Assembly: GCF_000260135.1 (NCBI RefSeq)
Contig: NZ_JH651384.1
Location: forward strand, 809,693 to 873,692
Direction: 5' to 3'
Source of the DNA: Thiothrix nivea DSM 5205
GTDB taxonomy: Bacteria > Pseudomonadota > Gammaproteobacteria > Thiotrichales > Thiotrichaceae
Length of the DNA: 64,000 nt
The position numbers and the translations under genes are program-made. Positions 1 to 8,488 of the stretch are shown here, one piece after another (position 1 is the stretch's first letter; every line of letters begins with the position of its first letter). Below the pieces are notes generated by a model, which saw nothing but the letters and a program-made list of their open reading frames with translations, was not told the DNA's origin and did not search any database.

Positions 1-1
1 A

Positions 2-166
2 GTGGCCTACCAGTCATTGGTGGACGAGCTGAAAGGCGACATTTACGTTGCCCAGAACAAAACGACGGAAGCACGCGCAGCCTATGACAAAGCCATGCTC
101 GGTAGCGCAGGCGGGTCGACGGAATTTATTAAAATCAAGCGGGACAATCTTGGCGAAGGAGCTTAA
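2..166 (+). CDS. yfgM: YfgM-like TPR protein, C-terminal end (partial)
   Basis: The last 54 codons of a gene that begins before the window run open from base 2 to a TAA at 164-166. The sequence has the end of a tetratricopeptide-type helix pair (ELKGD, then TEARAAYDKAM), as in YfgM, the membrane-anchored TPR partner of the SecYEG translocon and periplasmic chaperones. It lies 8 bases before bamB, and yfgM-bamB-der is a common gammaproteobacterial order, which is the main support. The catalytic or membrane parts are not visible, so the family call leans on context. Confidence 0.7.
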   Translation: MAYQSLVDELKGDIYVAQNKTTEARAAYDKAMLGSAGGSTEFIKIKRDNLGEGA

Positions 167-174
167 GGACTACT

Positions 175-1335
175 ATGAAACGGATTACTGCCGCCCTACT
201 GATCACCCTGAGCCTTTCCGGGTGCAGCACTTTCCAGCAGATGACCTCGGCCATCATGCCTACCAGAGACAGTAATCCCCCCAAAGCGCTGAAAGAATTC
301 AAGCCAACCGCCACTGTGCGCACGTTGTGGCAAGCCAATACCGGCAGCGGTGCAGGTAAACAGTATGTGCGCATACACCCTTACGTCGACAACAGCGGTG
401 TTTTCGTGGCAGGTGGCAAATCCGCCAGCGCTTGGGACAAGGCCAGCGGCAAGCGCCTATGGCAAGCATCGCTGACTGAAGACATCACGGCTGGCGTCAA
501 TGGCGGCGAAGGCGCGGTTTTCGTGGGGGGTGGCAATGGCAGCGCTATCGCCCTCGACCGGCAAACCGGCAAAACCCTGTGGAAAACCAGCCTGGGCAGT
601 GAAGTGCTGGCTGTTTCCCCCGCTAAAAACGGCATTGTCGTATTCCGCACCAGCGGCGGTGGCCTTTATGGCCTTTCCACCTCCAGCGGCGAAGGGCTGT
701 GGAAACAAATGCGCCAAAGCCCCATCCTGTCGTTACGCGGAGCCAGCGTCCCGCTGGTGGTGGGCGGCATGGTCATTGCTGGTTTCGACAGTGGTGTCGT
801 CACGGCATTTGACATGCGCAACGGTGCGGGGTTGTGGGAAATCCCCCTTTCCATCCCCCGTGGCAGCAGCGACCTTGACCGCATGACCGATGTGGACGGC
901 AAGATGAAAGCACTCGGCGAAGCCCTGTTCGCCACCAGCTACAATGGCCAGATTGCCGGCATCAACATGCGCAACGGTACCGCTGCGTGGGCAGCGCCCT
1001 ACTCCAGCCACACCGGCGTGGATGCCGACCCCAACGGCCTGTACACCAGCAGCGAAGAAGGCTACCTGTGGAAACTGGATCCGCAAACGGGTAACCCACA
1101 GTGGAAAATGGACGATCTGGAGGGCCGCCAGCCCACTGCCCCTACCCTGGTTGGCCATTACATCACCGTTGGCGACAAGGACGGCTACCTGCACTGGGTC
1201 AACGCCAGCAACGGCCAGCTGGCCGCCCGCGTGCGCGGCGATACGGCTGGTTACACCACCGAACCAGAAGCCGATGGCAACGTCATTTATACGCTGGGCA
1301 AAAGCGGACAACTATCCGCTCTCACCATCCAATAG
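175..1335 (+). CDS. bamB: Outer membrane protein assembly factor BamB
   Basis: BamB is the lipoprotein scaffold of the BAM complex that inserts beta-barrel proteins into the outer membrane. The 386-residue product starts with a short signal peptide ending in a lipobox (LSGC, Cys17). The rest is a repeated Trp-rich beta-propeller of the PQQ-like type, with recurring segments such as TGKTLWK, SGEGLWK and TGNPQWK. Length fits the family (about 380-390). The start is preceded by an AAGGAC site. It follows yfgM closely. Here der does not follow directly, because a block of mostly leftward genes separates them. The last 24 bases overlap the convergent UDG gene. Confidence 0.95.
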   Translation: MKRITAALLITLSLSGCSTFQQMTSAIMPTRDSNPPKALKEFKPTATVRTLWQANTGSGAGKQYVRIHPYVDNSGVFVAGGKSASAWDKASGKRLWQASLTEDITAGVNGGEGAVFVGGGNGSAIALDRQTGKTLWKTSLGSEVLAVSPAKNGIVVFRTSGGGLYGLSTSSGEGLWKQMRQSPILSLRGASVPLVVGGMVIAGFDSGVVTAFDMRNGAGLWEIPLSIPRGSSDLDRMTDVDGKMKALGEALFATSYNGQIAGINMRNGTAAWAAPYSSHTGVDADPNGLYTSSEEGYLWKLDPQTGNPQWKMDDLEGRQPTAPTLVGHYITVGDKDGYLHWVNASNGQLAARVRGDTAGYTTEPEADGNVIYTLGKSGQLSALTIQ

Positions 1336-1941
1336 ACCGCGCCATGCTGGGTGAGCCTCGATTAGCGCGAGCGCTTCCCGCAACAAGGTTTTCCCCGGTT
1401 CCATGCGTGGCCAAGTTGACAGGCCGGAAGGGTGCGGCAGTGGAATCAGGTCAGTGCCCCGGCCTTGCAACACTATCCGGTGGCACTTGCCTACGACCTC
1501 ATCCAGTTTTTTTGCGCTCAGGAACTGGTTGATCGCCAGCTTCCCCACCAAAATAAGCAGTTGTGGCTGTAACAGACTTAGTTCCGCCTGCAACCAGCGT
1601 GAACAAGCCATGATTTCCCTTTCCGATGGCATCCGGTCACCACCTTTAGGGTTTTTGCCGGGAAAACAGCGGCACACGGCGGACATATAGACCCGCTGCC
1701 GAAAGCTTTCCTCATCCAGTCCGATGCCTTCAAACCATTTGAACAGGGTTTTGCCTGCTGTCCAGCCAAATGGGCGCATGACTTTTGCTTCGTGGATACC
1801 GGGTGCTTGCCCGATCGACATCACCGGCGACATCACGGGATTGCCGGTAATCACCGGGCGGATCATTTGCGGGCAAAGCGTACACTGGCGCAGAGCTTGC
1901 TGGTGTGCAACAAGCTCTGGATGGGGATGGATGATGTCCAT
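1312..1941 (-). CDS. Uracil-DNA glycosylase family protein
   Basis: The 209-residue product resembles the small UDG superfamily enzymes that remove uracil from DNA. Visible motifs are the active-site-like GQAPGIHE (about residues 44-51) and the late PHPSG loop, which matches the HPS motif that inserts into DNA. Cys20-x2-Cys23 with Cys90, Cys92 and Cys113 could ligate a 4Fe-4S cluster, as in family 4 enzymes, although the spacing of the last pair is longer than usual. I cannot place it firmly in family 4, 5 or UdgX-like. It converges on bamB and overlaps its 3' end by 24 bases. Confidence 0.8.
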   Translation of the reverse strand: MDIIHPHPELVAHQQALRQCTLCPQMIRPVITGNPVMSPVMSIGQAPGIHEAKVMRPFGWTAGKTLFKWFEGIGLDEESFRQRVYMSAVCRCFPGKNPKGGDRMPSEREIMACSRWLQAELSLLQPQLLILVGKLAINQFLSAKKLDEVVGKCHRIVLQGRGTDLIPLPHPSGLSTWPRMEPGKTLLREALALIEAHPAWRGLLDGESG

Positions 1942-1958
1942 ATGGATACAAGGGGAAG

Positions 1959-2273
1959 TTATTTACCCGCAATGGACAGATACAGATACAGCAAGCCAAG
2001 GGTAATGGCGATGCCAACCAGCCCCATGACAACCGTGCCAAGGTATTTTTTCCGCAAACCGTACATAATCCAGTAGGTTTCCAAACCCACAAAGGCAGCC
2101 GCCGCGCCATAAGCAATAAAGACATTGGCGTTTTCAAGGCTGGTGGCCGAAATGAATACGACGTAAAAAACAAACGCTACCCCAATGGGCAACAACGAAA
2201 ACACCCAGTTCGCCACCACGTCGGGGCTATCTTTCGCTGCTGACAACTGATCAGGGGTATTTTTTTGTTCCAT
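1959..2273 (-). CDS. Small membrane protein, unknown function
   Basis: This 104-residue product has a polar N-terminus of about 20 residues followed by three hydrophobic segments: VANWVFSLLPIGVAFVFYVV, an alanine-rich middle helix, and a C-terminal helix ending in YLYLSIAGK. A GAGCGC/AGGAGG-type site (reverse of gcgctcctcc) lies just upstream of the ATG, which supports translation. No family is recognised. It sits 17 bases upstream of the UDG gene on the same strand and may be cotranscribed with it. Confidence 0.65.
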   Translation of the reverse strand: MEQKNTPDQLSAAKDSPDVVANWVFSLLPIGVAFVFYVVFISATSLENANVFIAYGAAAAFVGLETYWIMYGLRKKYLGTVVMGLVGIAITLGLLYLYLSIAGK

Positions 2274-2430
2274 ACTGCGCTCCTCCTAGTACATTGAACT
2301 GGCGTATACCCTACGCAATTTTTACCACAGACGCCATGACTTCCCTCAAACAGGTAACAAAAATGTATGCGCCTGCATACCTGTGCAGAGCGTGCTACAC
2401 TCAGCACATGCCCATATACGGATAAAATTC

Positions 2431-2613
2431 ATGCAAGACCCCGATCAAGACCCTGAACAACAACGTAACTTCTGGATTGGCAACGGCCTGTTGGGTCTGG
2501 CCTTGCTGATGCTGTTTTTCATGGAACCCCTCTCGGAAATGCTGGGGATGGGCGCTGTTGCCGCGTGGATGGTCTGCGCTGCTGCCGGCACTTACTTCAT
2601 TATGAAAAAGTGA
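2431..2613 (+). CDS. Short membrane protein, unknown function
   Basis: This is a 60-residue product with an acidic start (MQDPDQDPEQ) and two hydrophobic stretches, LLGLALLMLFFM and VAAWMVCAAAGTYFIM, ending in two lysines. I start it at the ATG at 2431. An upstream in-frame GTG at 2383 would add a stretch of residues from what looks like leader DNA. It lies divergent to the 1959-2273 gene, with about 150 bases of shared upstream region between them. It is not recognised beyond being membrane-inserted. Confidence 0.55.
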   Translation: MQDPDQDPEQQRNFWIGNGLLGLALLMLFFMEPLSEMLGMGAVAAWMVCAAAGTYFIMKK

Positions 2614-2638
2614 CTCCGCGCCAACCAGTTGTGCAACC

Positions 2639-3175
2639 CTACCTTGGCAACAAAAATGACAAATTATGCACCTGAAACACCCCCTGCTTACGGTCACTGA
2701 AAAAACACTCCAGCGTCTTGCGCACTGAATGGAAGGCCAGCTCCTCCCACGGCACTTCATGCTCATGGAACAAGCGCGTCTCCAGACTTTCCGATCCAGG
2801 GTAAAAATCATCCGCCACCAGTTCGCAACGGTACAGCATGTAGACATGGCTGACATGCGGAATACTGATCACGGAAAACAGGCGCAAATCCCGCAGCTTG
2901 GCATTGGCTTCCTCATGCGCTTCGCGGGCGGCGGCCTGCTCGGTGGTTTCGCCGTTTTCCATGAAACCGGCGGGCAAAGTCCACAAACCGTAACGCGGCG
3001 CAATCGCCCGGCGGCACAATAACACCTGTCCCCCCCAGACCGGCAATGCCCCCGCGATGATTTTCGGGTTCTGGTAATGGATGACGCCACATTCACCACA
3101 AACATGGCGCAAGCGGTCATCGCCGTCGGGAATTTTTAGGGTCACAAGCGCGCCACATTCGCTGCAATAATTCAT
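2639..3175 (-). CDS. NUDIX hydrolase with N-terminal zinc ribbon
   Basis: NUDIX enzymes hydrolyse nucleoside diphosphates linked to another group. The 178-residue product begins with a zinc ribbon (Cys4, Cys7, Cys26, Cys29), followed by a complete NUDIX box: glycine of GFMENGE, then REAHEEANA carrying the REXXEE core. The layout matches the bacterial zinc-ribbon NUDIX group related to NudC and the ADP-ribose pyrophosphatases. Substrate cannot be read from sequence. It is divergent from der, with about 60 bases between the two starts. Confidence 0.88.
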   Translation of the reverse strand: MNYCSECGALVTLKIPDGDDRLRHVCGECGVIHYQNPKIIAGALPVWGGQVLLCRRAIAPRYGLWTLPAGFMENGETTEQAAAREAHEEANAKLRDLRLFSVISIPHVSHVYMLYRCELVADDFYPGSESLETRLFHEHEVPWEELAFHSVRKTLECFFSDRKQGVFQVHNLSFLLPR

Positions 3176-3238
3176 GTTTTTTCCTCAAATAATGCTATCC
3201 TACCCGCCTTCAAGTGAAGCTTTGACCTGATTTATACC

Positions 3239-4660
3239 ATGAAACCCGTTCTGGCACTGATTGGCCGACCCAATGTAGGCAAATCCACCCTGTTCAACCG
3301 CCTGACCCGCTCGCGCGACGCGCTGGTGGCGGATTTCCCCGGCCTGACCCGTGACCGCAAATACGGCACCGGCGACCACCATGGGCGCGGCTATATGCTG
3401 ATCGACACCGGCGGCCTCAGTGGCGAAGAAACCGGTATCGACGAATACATGGCGAAGCAGACCCGCGCCGCCATTGCCGAATCCAGCGCCATCCTGTTCC
3501 TGGTGGACGGGCGTCAGGGGCTGACTGCGGCTGACGAACAGATTGCCCGCGACATCCGCCAAACCGGCAAGCCGGTATTCCTGCTGGTCAACAAGATTGA
3601 CGGCGTGGATGCAGATCAGGCTTCGGCGGAATTCTATGCACTGGGCTTCACCGAAGTCTTCATGATTGCCGCTTCCCAGGGGCGTGGCGTCACTTCGATG
3701 ATCGACGACATACTGGATCATCTGGGCGCGGAATTTGAGGACGAAGAAGAGCAAGAAGATGACGGCAGCATCAAGATTGCTTTCATAGGCCGCCCCAACG
3801 TCGGCAAATCCACCCTGATCAACCGCATCCTCGGCGAAGAGCGCGTGATCGCCTTTGACCAACCGGGAACCACCCGTGACAGCATTTTCATCCCGTTTGA
3901 GCGCGACGGGCTGCGTTACACCCTGATCGACACCGCCGGGGTACGCCGCCGCCGCAGTGTCGATGAAGCCATCGAAAAGTTCAGCATCATCAAGACCCTG
4001 GACGCCATCCAGCGGGCGCATGTCGTGGTGATGCTGGTGGACGCGCATGACGCCATCACCGACCAGGACGCCCACCTGCTGGGGCTGGCACTGGAAGCGG
4101 GCCGCGCCCTGATCATTGCCGTCAACAAGTGGGATGGCCTGGAATCGGATGAACGTGACTGGATCAAGCAACAGCTCGAAGTCAAACTGCCCTTCGTGCT
4201 GGATTTCGCCGAAGTCTTTTTCATTTCCGCCCTACACGGCTCCAACGTCGGCCTGCTATATGCAGCGGTGAAACGCGCCTACGATTCCGCCATGCTCAAG
4301 GTCGCCACTTCGCGCCTGACGCGGATTCTGGAAATGGCTGTACAACAGCACCAGCCGCCCCTCACGCGCGGCCAGCGTATCAAACTGCGCTACGCCCATC
4401 AGGGTGGCAGCAACCCGTTCCGCCTGATCATCCACGGCAACCGCACCGAATACGTGCCGGACAGCTACACCCGCTACCTGACCAACTATTTCCGCCAGAC
4501 CCTGAAGCTCACCGGCACGCAGGTGCGCGTTGAATACAAGACTGGTGAAAACCCCTACGAAGGCAAGCGCAACACCCTGACCCCACGGCAGGAATACAAG
4601 CGCCAGCGGATGCTTGGTCATGTGATCAAGGAACGCAAAAAACGGGCAAAAAAGAAGTAG
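3239..4660 (+). CDS. der: Ribosome biogenesis GTPase Der (EngA)
   Basis: Der is an essential tandem GTPase acting in 50S ribosomal subunit maturation. The 473-residue product has two G domains, each with its own P-loop GRPNVGKS (one near the start, one near residue 184), DTAG/DTGG G3 motifs, and NKxD G4 motifs (NKID, NKWD). A C-terminal KH-like domain and a basic tail (KERKKRAKKK) follow, as expected for the family. Gene length is typical. The S41 peptidase starts 8 bases downstream, so the two are probably cotranscribed. Confidence 0.98.
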   Translation: MKPVLALIGRPNVGKSTLFNRLTRSRDALVADFPGLTRDRKYGTGDHHGRGYMLIDTGGLSGEETGIDEYMAKQTRAAIAESSAILFLVDGRQGLTAADEQIARDIRQTGKPVFLLVNKIDGVDADQASAEFYALGFTEVFMIAASQGRGVTSMIDDILDHLGAEFEDEEEQEDDGSIKIAFIGRPNVGKSTLINRILGEERVIAFDQPGTTRDSIFIPFERDGLRYTLIDTAGVRRRRSVDEAIEKFSIIKTLDAIQRAHVVVMLVDAHDAITDQDAHLLGLALEAGRALIIAVNKWDGLESDERDWIKQQLEVKLPFVLDFAEVFFISALHGSNVGLLYAAVKRAYDSAMLKVATSRLTRILEMAVQQHQPPLTRGQRIKLRYAHQGGSNPFRLIIHGNRTEYVPDSYTRYLTNYFRQTLKLTGTQVRVEYKTGENPYEGKRNTLTPRQEYKRQRMLGHVIKERKKRAKKK

Positions 4661-4668
4661 GCCCCCTC

Positions 4669-6663
4669 ATGTCTTCTGCCGACGACAAGACCCCGGAAGA
4701 CGACAGCACTCTGCTGGATCTGCCAGACATTACCCCACGTTACGTGCGCCTGCGTGAAGCCCTGCCCAACAATGCCGGCCTGACTCTGACGGAAAAACGC
4801 CTGCTGATCAGCCAGGCCAGGTTGCTGCTGGAACACGTTTACGTCCACTTGCACCTGAAAAAAGCGCTTTACGGCATCGACCCGGTACAGCGCCTGACTC
4901 TGCTGCAATACCGGCTGGAAAATGCCAGCGATGTCATCACCACCAGTGAACTGGAATTCCACAGCGAATTACTGGCCATCTTCAACGACGTGCATGACCT
5001 GCACACCAATTACATCCTGCCCCAGCCTTACCGCAGCATGACGGCGTTTTTGCCGTTCCTGTTGGAAGAATGCTTCGACGAGCAGCGCAAACCCCATTAC
5101 ATCGTCAGCAAACTGTTCCGCGATTTCCACCACCGCGACTTCCGCCCGGGCGTGGAAATCATCCGCTGGAATGGTCTGCCGATTGCCGAAGCCATCCGCC
5201 AGAATGGCGCGCGCGAGGCCGGTAGCAACCATGCGGCACGTTTCGCCGTCGGCCTCAGTTCCCTGACCATCCGCCCACTGGCCACCAGCTTGCCGCCGGA
5301 TGAAGACATTATCCGCCTCAGCTACCGCAACCATGGCGGGCAGGTCAACACCATCGAATTTGAATGGTGGCTGCTTGAGCACACGCCGCCTGCCGAAGAA
5401 GACGGCCTGACGCCCATGGATGCCGAAGCGGAAGAGCTGTACGCCGCCGCGCAAATGGGCAATTACCTGAAAACCGGGCGCATCAACCATTGCCGTAAAA
5501 TCCTGTACGCCCCCGACGCCTGGCGGGCGGAACAAATGCAGGACAATGCCGAACGATTTTCCCTGGATGAATCGCTGGAAACCGTTTTCCCCGCCATTAT
5601 CCGCGCCCGACCCGTCACGACACCGCACGGCAGGTTTGCCTATATCCGCATTTTCAGTTTTATCGTCCCGCAGCCGGAAATTTTCATCTCGGAAATCATC
5701 CGCCTGCTGTACGAACTACCACAAGATGGCCTGATACTGGATGTGCGCGGCAATTCCGGCGGCTACATCAACATGGCGGAACGCCTGCTGCAACTGCTCA
5801 CGCCCCACCTGATTGAGCCGGAAAAGGCGCAGTTCCGCGCCAACGCTTTCACCCGCGAACTGTGCAAATACAATGCGCCGTCAAAAGTCGCACCCGGCAT
5901 CGACCTGTCACCGTGGACACCATCGCTGACCCAGGCGCACGCCAGCGGCTCGCTGTATTCCACCGCCCACAGCCTGACCAGCCCGGAAGAAGCCAACAAC
6001 CTCGGCCAGATTTACAGCGGCCCGGTGGTATTGATTACCGACGCCCAGTGTTACAGCGCCACCGACATGTTCGCCGCCGGGTTCCAGGATCACAATATCG
6101 GCAAAATCCTCGGTGTGGATGACAACACCGGCGCGGGCGGCGCGAATGTCTGGACGCACTACCTGTTGCGCAGGCTGACCACCATCCCCGCAATCACCGC
6201 CAATGCAGGCACACCCAATCTGGAAGCTCTGCCACGTTACGCCGATTTCCGCGTCTCCACCCGCCGCATGTTGCGGGTCAAAGGTAAAAGCGGGATGCCG
6301 CTGGAAGATTTCGGCATCGCGCCCGACGCCCGCCATTACATGACCCGCCGTGACCTGCTGGCAGGCAATATCGACCTGATCAACCATGCCGCCAGCCTGT
6401 TGGCCAGCGCCCCACGCTACCGGCTGCAAACCGACATCCGCACGCAAAACAAGCGCTGCAAGCTGCACATCACCGCCACCAACATCGACCGGCTCGACTG
6501 GTATATTGACGGTCGCCCGGCAGGGTCACGCAACGTTAGTAACAGCAAGTTTAGCATTCCCATCCCACACGCTGCCTTCGGCAAAACCGCGCGGCTGGAG
6601 GCGTATGCCAAGGGGAAAAAGGTAATTAACCGGCTGGTGACGCTGGCTTGCGCCGACGATTGA
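4669..6663 (+). CDS. S41 family (tail-specific type) peptidase-like protein
   Basis: The 664-residue product has the C-terminal processing-peptidase core: LDVRGNSGGY (the conserved substrate-side loop), then CYSATDMFAAGF with the candidate nucleophile Ser463. A lysine in NIGKILG about 15 residues later suits the Ser-Lys dyad. There is no obvious signal peptide or clear PDZ domain, and the N-terminal 350 residues are not familiar, so cellular location is unclear. It sits 8 bases after der in the same direction. Substrate unknown. Confidence 0.8.
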   Translation: MSSADDKTPEDDSTLLDLPDITPRYVRLREALPNNAGLTLTEKRLLISQARLLLEHVYVHLHLKKALYGIDPVQRLTLLQYRLENASDVITTSELEFHSELLAIFNDVHDLHTNYILPQPYRSMTAFLPFLLEECFDEQRKPHYIVSKLFRDFHHRDFRPGVEIIRWNGLPIAEAIRQNGAREAGSNHAARFAVGLSSLTIRPLATSLPPDEDIIRLSYRNHGGQVNTIEFEWWLLEHTPPAEEDGLTPMDAEAEELYAAAQMGNYLKTGRINHCRKILYAPDAWRAEQMQDNAERFSLDESLETVFPAIIRARPVTTPHGRFAYIRIFSFIVPQPEIFISEIIRLLYELPQDGLILDVRGNSGGYINMAERLLQLLTPHLIEPEKAQFRANAFTRELCKYNAPSKVAPGIDLSPWTPSLTQAHASGSLYSTAHSLTSPEEANNLGQIYSGPVVLITDAQCYSATDMFAAGFQDHNIGKILGVDDNTGAGGANVWTHYLLRRLTTIPAITANAGTPNLEALPRYADFRVSTRRMLRVKGKSGMPLEDFGIAPDARHYMTRRDLLAGNIDLINHAASLLASAPRYRLQTDIRTQNKRCKLHITATNIDRLDWYIDGRPAGSRNVSNSKFSIPIPHAAFGKTARLEAYAKGKKVINRLVTLACADD

Positions 6664-6697
6664 CCCTTCCCAAATTCAGATTTACCGGAACAATGCC

Positions 6698-7117
6698 ATG
6701 TGGTTACAGAAAGAACTGAGACTGAAAGCCAAACCGCGTGGTTTTCACCTGATTAGCGATGAAATCCTGCACCAGCTACCGGAACTTGGCTCCATCAACA
6801 TTGGCCTGATGAATATCTTCATCAAGCACACCTCCGCGTCACTGACCATCAATGAAAATGCCGACCCCAGCGTGCGGCAGGATTTTGAAAGCTTTTTTAA
6901 CCGCGCCGTACCGGAAAATGAACCCTATTACCGCCACACGGATGAAGGCAGCGACGACCTGCCCGCCCACCTGAAAGGCAGCATTCTGGGTTTCAGCCTG
7001 AATATCCCCATCAGCAACGGGCGTTTGAACATGGGAACCTGGCAAGGCATTTACCTGTGCGAACACCGCAATTACGGTGGTGCGCGCAGTATCGTTGTCA
7101 CCGTACAGGGGGAATAA
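6698..7117 (+). CDS. yjbQ: YjbQ family protein (UPF0047, thiamine-phosphate synthase-like)
   Basis: The 139-residue product matches the compact YjbQ/UPF0047 fold. It has HTSASLTINENADPSV early and GTWQGIYLCEHR near the end, with the conserved His and Asp/Glu cluster of the family. Members have weak thiamine-phosphate synthase activity, but their physiological role is not settled. The gene follows the S41 peptidase by 34 bases. Its stop is immediately adjacent to the stop of the convergent radical SAM gene, leaving no intergenic space. Confidence 0.9.
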   Translation: MWLQKELRLKAKPRGFHLISDEILHQLPELGSINIGLMNIFIKHTSASLTINENADPSVRQDFESFFNRAVPENEPYYRHTDEGSDDLPAHLKGSILGFSLNIPISNGRLNMGTWQGIYLCEHRNYGGARSIVVTVQGE

Positions 7118-8488
7118 CTACTTCCCACGCACTTGGTCACGGTAGAACAAATTCCAGGTGTCAAACGGGTAAATCCTGCCGTTTGGCTCGACGAAATGGG
7201 TGCAGGAACGCTTCACCGAACCAATGTCGAAGTCGTATTTGTCCATGAACGCCATGATGACGATGCGGAACACATTGTCGTAGGTCAGCCCGTCGCCCTG
7301 GATGCGCGGCAGGCAGCACAGCATGGTTTGCAGGTTGCCGGTAGTCTGTTCGCTGCATGCATCCAGCGAAAACAGTTTCAGGAAAGCGTTTTTCAACCCC
7401 GGACTTTTTTCAAAGGTAATGGTGTTATCCACGCCCTTGAGCAGTTCTTCGCGCGGCAGCAAACCCGTTACTGGCACGATTTCCCCGCCCATTTTGATGC
7501 CGTAGCCGATGGAAATATTTTCCGGGTGGCAGGGCAGCGGGATCATGTCGGTATCACCGAAGGGGTTGTCGGCTTCGATGATGCGGGTGCGGATTTCGCT
7601 CAGGGTAATACGGTTGGCAGGCTTGTCGCCTTCGTTGCGCCCGGCGTCCTGCACCGGCTGGAAGGTAATGCCGCGCACGCATTTCCACTGCTGGGCGAAG
7701 TTGATGATCTCGCCGATTTCATCGTCATTCACGCCCTTGCGGATCACGCACACCAGCGTGGTGGAGATGTTGTGCTGCTCCAGCTTTTTCAGTGCCTGTT
7801 GGCGGATACTACGCATGTCCTGCCCACGGATATTTTGCAGCGCTTCCGCTTTGAGTGAATCGAATTGCAAGTAGACCTCGAAACCCGGCTTGAGGCTGGC
7901 GAGTTCCTCCACCAGATGCGGGTCACGGGCGATGCGGATGCCGTTGGTGTTGAGCATCAGGTGGCGGATCGGGCTGGCTTTCAGACGCCGCAGAATATCC
8001 ATCAGTTGCGGATGCAGGGTCGGTTCGCCACCGGACACCTGCACCAGATCGGGCTGCTGCTCACTGGCCAACAGGGTTTGCAGCATGGTTTCGATGTCTT
8101 CCATGCTGCGCGGGTTGCCCATACCAGGTGCGGAATTGGCGAAACACACGGGACAGTGCATATTGCATTCGTCGATGATTTCAAACAGCGCCAGGCAGGA
8201 ATGCTGCTCGTGGTCAGGGCACAGGCCGCAGTCGTGCGGGCAACCCTGGTTGATTTCGGTCTGGAATGCGCCCGGCATGTCGCCCGGTTTCAGATAATCC
8301 TTACAGCGCTTGTAATACCCGATGTCGGTGGAAACCAACGTCTTTTGCACGCCGTGTTCCTGGCAGCGCTTCTGGTAATAGACATTGCCATGCTGGAACA
8401 GGATTTTGGCTGGCACGACCGCAAGGCATTCCTCGCACAAGGATTGTGTCTGGCCGTAGAAGATGTAAGGTCGGGCTTTGTTACCCAT
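7118..8488 (-). CDS. Radical SAM protein, tetraether synthase (Tes/MJ0619)-like
   Basis: The 456-residue product has a cysteine layout seen in the archaeal MJ0619/Tes group. A rubredoxin-like N-terminal knuckle (Cys18, Cys21, Cys42, His45) comes first, then an auxiliary cluster set (Cys83, Cys87, Cys90, Cys98). The radical SAM CX3CX2C motif follows (Cys108, Cys112, Cys115, in ECNMHCPVCF), and then SGGEPTLHP. Tes joins lipid tails through C-C bonds in archaea; whether this bacterial protein does so is not shown. Its start overlaps the end of the Lgt-like gene by 8 bases, which implies coupled translation and a shared lipid-related job. Confidence 0.75.
   Translation of the reverse strand: MGNKARPYIFYGQTQSLCEECLAVVPAKILFQHGNVYYQKRCQEHGVQKTLVSTDIGYYKRCKDYLKPGDMPGAFQTEINQGCPHDCGLCPDHEQHSCLALFEIIDECNMHCPVCFANSAPGMGNPRSMEDIETMLQTLLASEQQPDLVQVSGGEPTLHPQLMDILRRLKASPIRHLMLNTNGIRIARDPHLVEELASLKPGFEVYLQFDSLKAEALQNIRGQDMRSIRQQALKKLEQHNISTTLVCVIRKGVNDDEIGEIINFAQQWKCVRGITFQPVQDAGRNEGDKPANRITLSEIRTRIIEADNPFGDTDMIPLPCHPENISIGYGIKMGGEIVPVTGLLPREELLKGVDNTITFEKSPGLKNAFLKLFSLDACSEQTTGNLQTMLCCLPRIQGDGLTYDNVFRIVIMAFMDKYDFDIGSVKRSCTHFVEPNGRIYPFDTWNLFYRDQVRGK

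Noticed and set aside
2352..2383. GTATGC-GCCT-GCATAC inverted repeat upstream of the 60-residue gene
   Set aside because: It is only 6 bp per arm with no clear promoter context; it could be chance, so it is not listed as an operator.
3200..4171. 323-codon open frame antisense to der
   Set aside because: It lies wholly within der, whose protein is unmistakable. The antisense product has no recognisable motif, and the frame is open because of GC-rich codon use.
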